Shown here: positions 1-10,784 of the stretch, piece by piece | Position numbering within the stretch: the stretch's first letter is position 1 | Layout of the letters: each line of letters begins with the position of its first letter | Assembly (NCBI RefSeq): GCF_963678635.1 | Contig: NC_087071.1 | Location: 11,299,088-11,363,087 of the forward strand | Direction: 5' to 3' | Length of the DNA: 64,000 bases | Source of the DNA: Symsagittifera roscoffensis | Taxonomy: Eukaryota; Xenacoelomorpha; Acoela; Convolutidae | Program-made: the position numbers and the translations under genes | Notes under the pieces: model-generated | What the model was told of the DNA's origin: nothing | The model's database searches: none | Seen by the model: the letters and a program-made list of their open reading frames with translations, nothing else

Positions 1-250
1 GAGCAGAAAGTTGATCCCACCAAAGCAGGCGAACAAGAATCGGGTTGGTTGTGCAGCCAAACAAAGTCCTTAAAACAGTTAGGAGCATAGCTGACCTGTA
101 GTGGCGATTCACCATTTTTAGTGCGACTGTTTATTGTGTCTCTAATGAGCAGTCAAGTAACCCACGCTAGTGAAATGCCAATAACACTAGACGAGGGACG
201 AGACTAAATCACTTTTAATCGAAATAAACGGAATAAGGGTTTACAAGGCT

Positions 251-272
251 ACCACCACCAACAACAACAACG

Positions 273-319
<47 letters not shown>

Positions 320-347
320 AACAACAACAACAACAACAACAACAACT

Positions 348-393
<46 letters not shown>

Positions 394-394
394 C
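251..394. repeat. (CAA)n trinucleotide microsatellite
   Basis: Starts with ACC units and continues as nearly uninterrupted CAA/ACA repeats, with single interruptions (CGA, ATA, CTA). It reads as poly-Gln on the plus strand and poly-Val on the minus strand. Neither frame belongs to a recognisable gene, so these are simple-repeat artefacts. Confidence 0.97.
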
Positions 395-537
395 CATAGG
401 CAAACGTATACAAGCTTTATGGCCATAGCTAGTTTTTTGGCCATAAGAAACGGTTACGTACACGAATACTATCTGGTCACGTCGGCTAATAAACTTGGAA
501 TTTTTTTTGGGTCCTTTCGTGGGGTCTAGGACAATAA

Positions 538-700
538 GCCGACGTGACTTCAAGCCGAAGGGACTTCAGTCCGAAATTGAAACTTTACAAGCACCTCAAA
601 TTGCTATTTTTTATTGGCATCCGTTAAAAATATCAACCGGTTTTTGAACTATTTGGCTTGAAGTCTGTAACTTTACGTTTCGGCTTGAAGTCACATCGGC
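538..700. repeat. Short inverted repeat, 22 bp arms
   Basis: The left arm (538-559) and right arm (679-700) are reverse complements with one mismatch and share the core TGACTTCAAGCCGAA. A third partial copy of the GGCTTGAAGTC motif sits at about 653-666. The roughly 120 bp between the arms shows no gene. It could be a small nonautonomous element or just a hairpin-forming repeat. Confidence 0.6.
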
Positions 701-961
701 TTGATCTCCGGCACGCTTTTCGTGAACATTAGTGTCATACCTGTACCAATTTTGGGCGATAATGAATCTGGTTGGCTCCCAGATGATTCTCTCAGTGCCG
801 GTTAATTCCCACATCTGGAAAAGGTGAGAGGGACCCCATTAGCTGTTTTATATGATCTCACATAATATAAATTTATATTAGAGCGGGACCGTTTGTTTTT
901 ATTAATTCAGCGGATTCCTCAGTTTGTAAGTGAGATATCAGCAATAACCAGCTTGAACAAT

Positions 962-1310
962 GGCTAGCTAGAACAACGAATGCGGAAATTACGAACAAGT
1001 ACTTTACTATTGTCTGTGGAACCCATGAATAAATCTTAAATCATTACTTAAATAAATTCCTGGATATACCCTTTTAGAAATTAAAGATAAAATTAAAGAT
1101 CTGAGTGAAATGGCCGCTTTGATTTGTATAACCTAACAGCATTGAGCAATGAGTATAGCTAGAACAACGAATGCGGAATTTACGAACAAATACTTAACTG
1201 TTGTCCGTGGAATCCATGAACAAAAATTAAATCATTACCCATCTAAATTCGTAGATGTACCCATTTAGAATTTAAAATTTGATTGAAAACGGCCATTTTG
1301 AATTTTAAAT
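962..1310. repeat. Internal 193 bp dimer inside the 2.9 kb unit
   Basis: The motif TAGCTAGAACAACGAATGCGG starts two diverged monomers, at about 962 and 1155, each continuing with similar sequence through the CATGAA..AAATCATTA segment. The same dimer recurs in the second 2.9 kb unit at about 3869-4217. It is older than the 2.9 kb duplication, because the monomers differ far more than the units do. Confidence 0.85.
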
Positions 1311-2433
1311 TTAGTTTTCCTACGTGTATCATGAAAAACTATTGACATATCCCAGCAAATCTTTAGAGCCTTGTCAAAAACAGACATGCTTGCGGCTTAA
1401 CGCAACCATTTTAAACTGTCAAACCAAATAATTCGTTTTTTAAGATTATTTATTTAAGATTAGTTAAATTGCATAATTAATTAGCAAAATGCCTGGGGAT
1501 AAACTTTTTCTTAACAATGTTGTTGATTTTGGTTTACCTCGGCTAAAAGAAACTTTATGTATTAGCTGTTATAGTAAGAACTGATTCCATTTTTGTTATA
1601 GGGTGGATTAACAGTGACAATTAGCCGTAGTTCTAGTTTTAAAATTATGGCATATTACAAAATAATTCGTAAACGACCTAGAACGTCAATTCGAATTGAT
1701 TCGTAGCAGCCAGAGATTCAAAATTGAAGCAAATAAAATAATGTTTAGGCTCAATTTTCATAGGGATCAAACGTCTTAAACATAGCCTATGCCGAAGTTT
1801 AATGCCAACTTGCACAGTTGATCCCTATGGAAGTTGCATTCAACCACGTGGTAGATTCTGGTTGAAAATATGTTTAGGTTCATCGCAAGCAATTTTTAAA
1901 TTCCAGCTCTAGACCCACTTCCTATTGCCAAACACGATCGAAAAAACTAGGTTTAACAAAAATTTACCGTTCTAAATAAAATCTAGTTAAACCTACCGTC
2001 GGTCGCTGTAAATTAAACTATAAAAGCTTTTCTCCCTTGGGGAACGTGTAATTCAAGCGATGTGATTGGTCAAAATTGAATCAGTAGCTCTTTAGCTTCA
2101 CTTAATCATAGATTTATTGCTGCTATCATTTACCGCTAGATAATTTAACTACAAAATCATTTCGTTTTCGGCGCTACTATAATTCATAATGCTGAACAAT
2201 AGTTTGTTACCAAAAAGATTGAATTTCGCGGTAACTTCTTCTTGGAAATTTTTTGACCCTCTAGTAATCGTCCCAGACTGGTCTGCTAAACTCTGCTGAT
2301 CGTTCCCAGTACCAGATGAACACAATATTGCTTTGAAATTTAAAGACGACCTACTTAACAATGACCAATTTATATTATTGAAACGCTACAAAGCTTACTT
2401 ATCTTTACCTTAATCCCCAATTATAAAAACCAT

Positions 2434-3545
2434 GAGAAGGACCTGCACACAAAAGATGATCTAGTTTTCTTGGACAACAAAAAATTAATACCAGCTGCGG
2501 CCGAGGCACATTCAGTACGAAGCTACACGAGTCCCATCCAGGCAGTTTGGCATGAAGTATTTGGCTGAAATTATCTGGTGGCCACATATTTATAGGGAAA
2601 AATATCAGCACGGCAAATCTTGCAAACAATGTTCAAAAGCCGGTAAGAACCTTAAGATGTTTTTGGGATCGGAAGAGTATGAGCAAATACCGGAACTTTC
2701 ATTCGCTAACAATAGGAGATTAATTTAGACTTTGCCGGCCCTTTGGACGCTTTCTGGGGACCTTCCAATCTCTATTGATAATTGTTTAGATCGAGGAAAT
2801 TCAATCAAATCAAACCGCCGGGCAATGAGTTGGGAGCGACATGATGGAGCAGAGGACGGATACAAAGACGTGGTCATGGACTCCTCCTCAGACATCCCAT
2901 TGGCAAAGATTATCCATGAAAATGGAGCAATCCCAATCTCCTCCTCAGACTCGCACATCCCACTGGCAGAGATTATCCATGGAAGTCGAGCAACCCCAAT
3001 CCCAATCTCTAATCGGAAGCTGTCTACTCTAGCCACTGCTTGAGATAACCTTTTGTAATGTATTGGAGAATCATACTTTAATCCAATTAAAGAGGCGATT
3101 GTTAATTCTTCTAACCACACGGTCACTTTAGAAAATGGACTTATTTTAGCCGGAAAGAGGAAATCATCGCTTCCCCAGAAGTCAACCAGAGCCAACCCTC
3201 AGAAATAGACGACCAGTGGGAACTTGACTGGAGGAAACCCGAAGCTCATACAAACGACCACAAATTCGTTGAAAGATGCTATCGTCATTCAAGATTCCCC
3301 TCAGAAATCGTCTCAAGACAGCAGTCTTCCTCGACCATCATCCTTTGGATCCGGTCTAGAGCCAATACTGCTGGACAGCACCCTAGAGGAAACGCATCCT
3401 GTTGCCACCCAGCCCAGATCTACAATCAGACTGTCTGCTTTCTTGTTCTGGTCACCTTCTGATTTCCTCCTTCCCTTCGCGAAATCGGGGTACATTCAGA
3501 CATTGCGGAAATCTCCCACCGGGAAATCCACCATCATAGTCGCAA
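2434..3545 (+). pseudogene. Ty3/gypsy integrase remnant (unit 1)
   Basis: Read on the plus strand, this keeps the HHCC zinc-finger part of a Ty3/gypsy integrase. The segment with IIWWPHIYRE is at about 2569-2598, the paired Cys in SCKQC at about 2618-2632, and EINLDFAGPLD follows. The D of DFAGP (codon 2728-2730) corresponds to the first catalytic Asp. The remaining catalytic Asp and Glu are not found, because the frame passes abruptly into Ser/Pro/Gln-rich sequence, so the core is deleted. Downstream to about 3545 are further open plus-strand stretches resembling the tail of a gypsy pol. Stops and frameshifts are frequent. No gag, RT or LTR is recognisable in the unit. Confidence 0.7.
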
Positions 3546-3748
3546 ATTGAGTCATCAAATTGAATCATCAGGTTTTTTTTTATCAAATCAGTGTTCTAGA
3601 TTTAAAAAGATACTTACTGGCTACAGATACTTGAGTTCTATGCTCAGCTCCAAGGTTTTGTCTTCAGTTTATTCCACTAAGTCGACAATCGCCTGGACGA
3701 CAGCATTTACCGTGATGTCGATGACCGTGATCTCACATAATATAACCG

Positions 3749-6632
3749 TGATCTCACATAATATAAATTTATATTAGAGCGGGACCGTTTGTTTTTATTA
3801 ATTCCACAAACTGTCAGCGGAATCCTCAGTTTGTAAGTGAGATATCAGCAATAACCAGCTTGAACAATGGCTAGCTAGAACAACGAATGCGGAAATTACG
3901 AATAAGTACTTAACTATTGTCTGTGGAACCCATGAATAAATCTTAAATCATTACTTAAATAAATTCCTGGATATACCCTTTTAGAAATTAAAAATAAAAT
4001 TAAAGATCTGAGTGAAATGGCCGCTTTGATTTGTATAACCTAACAGCATTGAGCAATGAGTATAGCTAGAACAACGAATGCGGAATTTACGAACAAATAC
4101 TTAACTGTTGTCCGTGGAATCCATGAACAAAAATTAAATCATTACCCATCTAAATTCGTAGATGTACCCATTTAGAATTTAAAATTTGATTGAAAACGGC
4201 CATTTTGAATTTTAAATTTAGTTTTCCTACGTGTATCATGAAAAACTATTGACATATCCCAGCAAATCTTTGTAGCCTTGTCAAAAACAGACATGCTTGC
4301 GGCTTAACGCAACCATTTTAAACTGTCAAACCAAATAATTCGTTTTTTAAGATTATTTATTTAAGATTAGTTAAATTGCATAATTAATTAGCAAAATGCC
4401 TGGGGATAAACTTTTTCTTAACAATGTTGTTGATTTTGGTTTACCTCGGCTAAAAGAAACTTTATGTATTAGCTGTTATAGTAAGAACTGATTCCATTTT
4501 TGTTATAGGGTGGATTAACAGTGACAATTAGCCGTAGTTCTAGTTTTAAAATTATGGCATATTACAAAATAATTCGTAAACGACCTAGAACGTCAATTCG
4601 AATTGATTCGTAGCAGCCAGAGATTCAAAATTGAAGCAAATAAAATAATGTTTAGGCTCAATTTTCATAGGGATCAAACGTCTTAAACATAGCCTATGCC
4701 GAAGTTTAATGCCAACTTGCACAGTTGATCCCTATGGAAGTTGCATTCAACCACGTGGTAGATTCTGGTTGAAAATATGTTTAGGTTCATTGCAAGCAAT
4801 TTTTAAATTCCAGCTCTAGACCCACTTCCTATTGCCAAACACGATCGAAAAAACTAGGTTTAACAAAAATTTACCGTTCTAAATAAAACCTAGTTAAACC
4901 TACCGTCGGTCGCTGTAAATTAAACTATAAAAGCTTTTCTGCCTTGGGGAACGTGTAATTCAAGCAATGTGATTGGTCAAAATTGAATCAGTAGCTCTTT
5001 AGCTTCACTTAATCATAGATTTATTGCTGCTATCATTTACCGCTAGATAATTTAACTACAAAATCATTTCGTTTTCGGCGCTACTATATTTCATAATGCT
5101 GAACGATAGTTTGTTACCAAAAAGATTGAATTTCGCGGTAACTTCTTCTTGGAAATTTTTTGACCCTCTAGTAATCGTCCCAGACTGGCCTGCTAAACTC
5201 TGCTGATCGTTCCCAGTACCAGATGAACACAATATTGCTTTGAAATTTAAAGACAACCTACTTAACAATGACCAATTTAACTTATTGAAACGCTACAAAG
5301 CTTACTTATCTTTACCTTAATCCCCAATTATAAAAACCATGAGAAGGACCTGCACACAAAAGATGATCTAGTTTTCTTGGACAACAAAAAATTAATACCA
5401 GCTGCGGCCGAGGCACATTCAGTACGAAGCTACACGAGTCCCATCCAGGCAGTTTGGCATGAAGTATTTGGCTGAAATTATCTGGTGGCCACATATTTAT
5501 AGGGAAAAATATCAGCACGGCAAATGTTGCAAACAATGTTCAAAAGCCGGTAAGAACCTTAAGATGTTTTTGGGATCGGAAGAGTATGAGCAAATACCGG
5601 AACTTTCATTCGCTAACGATAAGAGATTAATTTAGACTTTGCCGGCCCTTTGGACGCTTTCTGGGGACCTTCCAATCTCTATTGATAATTGTTTAGATCG
5701 AGGAAATTCAATCAAATCAAACCGCCGGGCAATGAGTTGGGAGCGACATGATGGAGCAGAGGACGGATACAAAGACGTGGTCATGGACTCCTCCTCAGAC
5801 ATCCCATTGGCAAAGATTATCCATGGAAATGGAGCAATCCCAATCTCCTCCTCAGACTCGCACATCCCACTGGCAGAGATTATCCATGGAAGTCGAGCAA
5901 CCCCAATCCCAATCTCTAATCGGAAGCTGTCTACTCTAGCCACTGCTTGAGATAACTTTTTGTAATGTATTGGAGAATCATACTTTAATCCAATTAAAGA
6001 GGCGATTGTTAATTCTTCTAACCACACGGTCACTTTAGAAAATGGACTTATTTTAGCCGGAAAGAGGAAATCATCGCTTCCCCAGAAGTCAACCAGAGCC
6101 AACCCTCAGAAATAGACGACCAGTGGGAACTTGACTGGCGGAAACCCGAAGCTCATACAAACGACCACAAATTCGTTGACAGATGCTATCGTCATTCAAG
6201 ATTCCCCTCAGAAATCGTCTCAAGACAGCAGTCTTCCTGGACCATCATCCTTTGGATCCGGTCTAGAGCCAATACTGCTGGACAGCACCCTAGAATAAAC
6301 GCATCCTGTTGCCACCCAGCCCAGATCTACAATCAGACTGTCTGCTTTCTTGTTCTGGTCACCTTCTGATTTCCTCCTTCCCTTCGCGAAATCGGGGTAC
6401 ATTCAGACATTGCGGAAATCTCCCACCGGGAAATCCACCATCATAGTCGCAAATTGAGTCATCAAATTGAATCATCAGGGTTTTTTTATCAAATCAGTGT
6501 TCTAGATTTAAAAAGATACTTACTGGCTACAGATACTTGAGTTCTATGCTCAGCTCCAAGGTTTTGTCTTCAGTTTATTCCACTAAGTCGACAATCGCCT
6601 GGACGACAGCATTTACCGTGATGTCGACGACC
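3749..6632. repeat. 2.9 kb tandem duplication, unit 2
   Basis: Second unit of the 2907 bp duplication. It is contiguous at its right end with unique sequence (from 6633) that completes the minus-strand exon whose 3' end is shared by both units. This suggests unit 2 holds the ancestral right junction and unit 1 is the copy. Confidence 0.95.
5341..6452 (+). pseudogene. Ty3/gypsy integrase remnant (unit 2)
   Basis: Second copy of the integrase fragment described at 2434-3545, with the same HHCC zinc finger, the same DFAGPLD first-Asp motif (about 5635-5655) and the same abrupt loss of the rest of the catalytic core. It differs from unit 1 by a few substitutions, including a stop codon gained near 6295. 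The shared deletion shows that the element was already dead before the locus was duplicated. Confidence 0.7.
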
Positions 6633-7160
6633 ATTTTCTCGAACATCCCTGTGCAGGTGAACAGAAACGTGAAAAATGCCCTGAACAAGGTCAATTGTTC
6701 TTTGTGGCTCGAGGTTCCGTTTCTTTTATCGGCGCAGTCATTCGACTTCTGGACTTTCTGGAAAATGATTTCTTTGAGAGTCTCAATTATTATCGGGCTT
6801 TCGGCTCGGGAGGCTTTTCCAGGTTCCTAAAACTGAATATGATTTAGTTTCAATATTTGGTTCATCAAAACTTGTAGGCTTGTGTAATGTAAAGTTATTT
6901 CTTCAACTTACTGTTTCGCCTACATTATCTGGCTCTGTATGATCCTTTTTGCGGCTTTCTGTAGGCTCGTCGTTCATGTGGTCTTGTAATTTCGTGGGAT
7001 CATCGGCTCGTGGTTCCGTGGGAGTGTAGGTTTGTCTCTCATGGTCATGCGGTTGTCTTTCAACTTCTCGATGGTGGGGAAAGCCGATGGCTATGGAGAA
7101 ATCGGATACGGTGATGCCGATATGTAGGAATCCAGGTAGACTGGATATGGCTGATACTGC
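6575..7160 (-). CDS. Fragment of a spliced minus-strand gene (two candidate exons)
   Basis: Two open blocks join in frame across a plausible short intron. The upstream block (7160 down to 6912, 83 codons) is His/Pro/Glu-rich, with HHREVERQPHDHERQT and ADDPTKLQDHMNDEPTESR, and ends at a GTAAGT donor. The intron is 85 bp (6911-6827) and ends in TTTTAG. The downstream block (6826-6575, exactly 84 codons) is open, contains ETLKEIIFQKVQKSNDC and FRAFFTFLFTCTGMFEKMVV, and ends in TAA. Phase agreement, splice signals and the stop together argue for a real gene. The 5' part is missing; the gypsy-like gag starts just right of it, so the gene may have been cut by that insertion. No homology is recognised. 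Parts of both exons were copied by the flanking tandem duplications. Confidence 0.42.
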
Positions 7161-8292
7161 TTAGGTAGGATGGATATGGCTGATACTGCAGTCATATTTT
7201 AGAGTCTTCCATCCTTGTCATCATGTTAAGTAGAACTTTGAAAACAAATACTACACATATAAATAACATACAGGTCTCAGACGTAGATTTATCCGAAAAA
7301 ATTCAAATTTTAAAGGTAAACCATCTTTCAAAAAACGGTATAATTATTGCCAAAGATACGGACACAGCATTGCTGAGTGTCCGCAAAAGCAGCAAGATAA
7401 CCAAAATGAACCACAAAAATACAAAGAACCACACAAATCATTTTATCAATACATGAAAAAAGACCAAAATTTACCAAATAAAATTGTTCACAGTAATAAT
7501 AGCATCGGAAAACCACTTTCAAATGATTCAAATTTTTCAAGAAACCAATTACCTTTTAACTCTATATATAGAGGCAGATCACCAGAACAAAGATATTCAC
7601 AAAATGTCTCACAAAAAAGATATAGTCGATCGAATAGTCAAATAATCAGTATCGAAACAACTATTTATGATAAAATTCAAGAAGAGGAGAATATTCTTTT
7701 GATACCAGTTGCCACTCAAACTCTAGGAATAGACACTATTCAAACGATAGATCAAGAAACTCATTTTACAATAGATACAGGAATTATTCCAACAAAAGAA
7801 ATAGGAGCAATTCAAATAATCGAAATCAACGTTATCAAAACAACAGATCAAGAAATAATTCAAACAACAGATCAAACTGACAAAGACCCAACAACAATTA
7901 CTATCAGAACAGATCACGAGATAACTCGCAAAATAGAAACTCAAACTATGACAACCAACAAAGGAATTTTTCTTAATCCCCTCATAGGAAAAATAACCGT
8001 TACCCCGTTTCCCAAAACAAGTAAAGAAGCAACACACCAAAACATCAAAGGCATTTTATTCAAGTATAAACAACTGAAGAAACAAATTCAGACCCCCCTG
8101 GTATCGATAGTACAGAAAGTACTGAATTACAATTAAACCACATTAATTGTGATTCAACAGACAGCGAAGGCGATACAGATAACACCATCTCAGTCAATAT
8201 GGTTGAAGTTGAAATTGACTTTGAACCTGTTATATATGAACAACCTTTTCATTCACACATATACGAAAATCAAATGGAACTTCTTCAAGATA
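6918..8292. repeat. 1375 bp tandem duplication, unit 1
   Basis: Starts at CGCCTACATTATCTGG and is nearly identical to 8293-9667. It contains most of the upstream exon of the minus-strand gene fragment, the junction with the retroelement, and the zinc-knuckle half of gag. A 27 bp minisatellite motif (GGATATGGCTGATACTGC) occurs twice at about 7132-7188. Confidence 0.95.
7223..8292 (+). pseudogene. gag: Retroelement gag, nucleocapsid part (first copy, truncated)
   Basis: Open plus-strand sequence with a retroviral-type zinc knuckle at about 7332-7391 (NYCQRYGHSIAEC), followed by an Asn/Arg/Ser/Gln-rich basic stretch (7453 onward) typical of a nucleocapsid. The CCHC motif has lost its first Cys (now Tyr). 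A frameshift precedes the knuckle relative to the ATG at 7223, and another near 7640 sends the RS-rich frame into the 227-codon frame 7453-8136. The matrix/capsid half and any 5' LTR are absent. It ends at the duplication boundary, after which a second copy continues into pol. Confidence 0.65.
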
Positions 8293-9667
8293 CGCCTACA
8301 TTATCTGGCTCTGTATGATCCTTTTTGCGGCTTTCTGTAGGCTCGTCGTTCATGTGGTCTTGTAATTTCGTGGGATCATCGGCTCGTGGTTCCGTGGGAG
8401 TGTAGGTTCGTCTCTCATGGTCATGCGGTTGTCTTTCAACTTCTCGATAGTGGGGAAAGCCGATGGCTATGGAAAAATCGGATACGGTGATGCCGATATG
8501 TAGGAATCCAGGTAGACTGGATATGGCTGATACTGCTTAGGTAGGCTGGATATGGCTGATACTGCAGTCATATTTTAGAGTATTCCATCCTTGTCATCAT
8601 GTTAAGTAGAACTTTGAAAACAAATACTACACATATAAATAACATACAGGTCTCAGATGTAGATTTATCCAAAAAAATTCAAATTTAAAGGTAAACCATC
8701 TTTCAAAAAACGGTATAATTTTTGCCAAAGATACGGACACAGCATTGCTGAGTGTCCGCAAAAGCAGCAAGATAACCAAAATGAACCAAAAAAATACAAA
8801 GAACCAAACAAATCATTTTATCAATACATGAAAAAAGACCAAAATTTACCAAATAAAATTATTCACAGTGATAATAGCATCGGAAAACCACTGCCAAATG
8901 ATTCAAATTTTTCAAGAAACCAATTACCTTTTAACTCTAGTTATAGAGGCAGATCACCAGAACAAAGATATTCACAAAATGTCTCACAAAAAAGATATAG
9001 TCGATCGAATAGTCAAATAATCAGTATCGAAACAACTATTTATGATAAAATTCAAGAAGAGGAGAATATTCTTTTGATACCAGTTGCCACTCAAACTCTA
9101 GGAATAGACACTATTCAAGCGATAGATCAAGAAACTCATCTTACAATAGATACAGGAATTATTCCAACAAAAGAAATAGGAGCTATTCAAATAATCGAAA
9201 TCAACGTTATCAAAACAACAGATCAAGAAATAATTCAAACAACAGATCAAACTGACAAAGACCCAACAACAATTACTATCAGAACAGATCACGAGATAAC
9301 TCGCAAAGTAGAAACTCAAACTATGACAATCAACAAAGGAATTATTCTTAATCCCCTCATAGGAATAACAACCGTTACCCCGATTCCCAAAACAAGTAAA
9401 GAAGCAACACACCAAAACATCAAAGGCAACTTATTCAAGTACAAACAACTGAAGAAACAAATTCAGACCCCCCTGGTATCGATAGTACAGAAAGTACTGA
9501 ATTACAATTAAACCACATTAATTGTGATTCAACAGACAGCGAAGGCGATACAGATAACACCATCTCAGTCAATATGATTGAAGTTGAAATTGACTTTGAA
9601 CCTGTTATATATGAACAACCTTTTCTTTCACACATATACGAAAATCAAATGGAACTTCTTCAAGATT
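8293..9667. repeat. 1375 bp tandem duplication, unit 2
   Basis: Repeats 6918-8292 with scattered substitutions, then continues into unique gag/pol sequence. This makes unit 2 the copy connected to the rest of the element. The left boundary falls inside gag sequence (CTTCTTCAAGATA joined to CGCCTACATT). Confidence 0.95.
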
Positions 9668-9813
9668 ATTACAATAGACCTACCAGTAATATTATACCAG
9701 TAGTACAAGAAGTAAATGAAATTCACACCTTAATCAAACCTGAAAAAGACCAAGTACCATGTTCAAGTACAAATCACATTTATCAAATTATACAAAAAGA
9801 ATCACCAAAATAA
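8599..9813 (+). pseudogene. gag: Retroelement gag, second copy running into pol
   Basis: Second copy of the zinc-knuckle gag segment, with the same Tyr-for-Cys change and the same frameshifts, so those defects predate the duplication. Beyond the shared part it continues in frame 9574-9813, an acidic C-terminal segment starting MIEVEIDFEPVIYEQPF and ending in TAA at 9811. The same frame resumes as protease directly after that stop. This is the usual gag-pro arrangement of gypsy elements, here interrupted. Confidence 0.62.
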
Positions 9814-10080
9814 AAAAATTGGACAATTCCATTTCTCCTAGAAAGTCCAAAAAGTAAAAGATTTCAACCACCGGACCTTGAAATAGATTTTTTTATCGAC
9901 TGAGGAGCAGAATCAAATATCATTAAAATTCCCACTTGGATTGAAATCAAAATTCTACTTCGAAAATTATTACCCTTGAAAACAAGCAGTAGACTAGCAA
10001 CAGCACATGTCTCAACATCAACAAATTATGGAAAAATCCAACTTTTCCTAGTTCCCACTAGAACAATGGAACAAAATTAA
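9814..10080 (+). pseudogene. Retroelement aspartic protease with a stop in its active site
   Basis: The plus-strand frame continues from gag. A retropepsin-like start (PPDLEIDFFID, then stop, then GAESNIIKI) lies at about 9874-9930. The family motif Asp-Ser/Thr-Gly-Ala is represented here by GAC TGA GGA GCA (9898-9909), so the middle residue is an opal stop. The frame is otherwise open to TAA at about 10080. From 10081 to 10784 the sequence is A-rich and broken and corresponds to the decayed protease-RT linker. Confidence 0.6.
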
Positions 10081-10784
10081 CTCTTAAACAAGCCGTTTAA
10101 ACAAACATTCCACAGAACGGATATAAAACACAATATCATTGGAATATCATTTATAACTAAATATAATCCAACAATAAACATTTCAAATAGTAAAATCCAT
10201 AGAAAGGTTAAATACACAAGAATTAAAAAAATACAGCTTTAACATTTTTTCAAAGAATAAACAAACAACCACCATTTTTCTCCAAATTTTACCCTAAATA
10301 CAATCAGGAACGAAAATACCTGAAACCACTATCAGGAAATGATATAACATCTCAATCAAACTAGTTCACCAACATGATAAGAACAAAATAAACAACAACT
10401 CTTCATGTCAGACCTTGAATTTAGACCAATTCATAAGTTTTTTTGAATAACAATCTCATCTATAAAATACATGAAACATTCAGACTCTGATTTTATTTCT
10501 TTACACTCATACAACCATTCACCATACCAAATATCTTTACCTTTGGGACTCTCAGGATATTGTGAAACAAATGCAACAACTTCTCCCACAAAAAAAGTAG
10601 CATATCGAGTCAACAATGAATTTTACAACTATTAGATATATGTCGACCAACAATTCTTGACGAAGAATTATCAATAAATAATATAATAAGTAACGAGGAA
10701 AGAAATACAGACTGTTTCACGAAACAACCTTATTTTAAACCAACATTTAAAATATCACATTATACAGAAGAACAACAAAAAGTT

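Larger units (their letters stand above)
853..3725. repeat. 2.9 kb tandem duplication, unit 1
   Basis: Begins with TGATCTCACATAATATAA and is nearly identical to 3749-6632 at an offset of 2907 bp. The main differences are an 11 bp insertion in unit 2 near its start and scattered point changes. Positions 3726-3748 at the junction duplicate the 18 bp start motif. The unit holds noncoding AT-rich DNA (853-2400), a piece of Ty3/gypsy integrase on the plus strand (about 2434-2790) and the downstream coding remnant of that element (to about 3545). Its last 58 bp match the 3' end of a minus-strand exon that continues past unit 2. Confidence 0.95.

Noticed and set aside
215-553. 112-codon minus-strand ORF with a long poly-Val stretch
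   Set aside because: It is the reverse reading of the CAA microsatellite; the remaining sequence has no protein character.
1757-1830. Inverted pair CATAGGGATCAA / TTGATCCCTATG as a regulatory stem
   Set aside because: The arms are short, about 60 bp apart and inside a repeat unit; nothing links them to a gene.
2725-6102. 156-codon minus-strand ORFs at 2725-3195 and 5632-6102
   Set aside because: They are antisense to the gypsy integrase remnant and its downstream coding part. Being present twice only reflects the tandem duplication.
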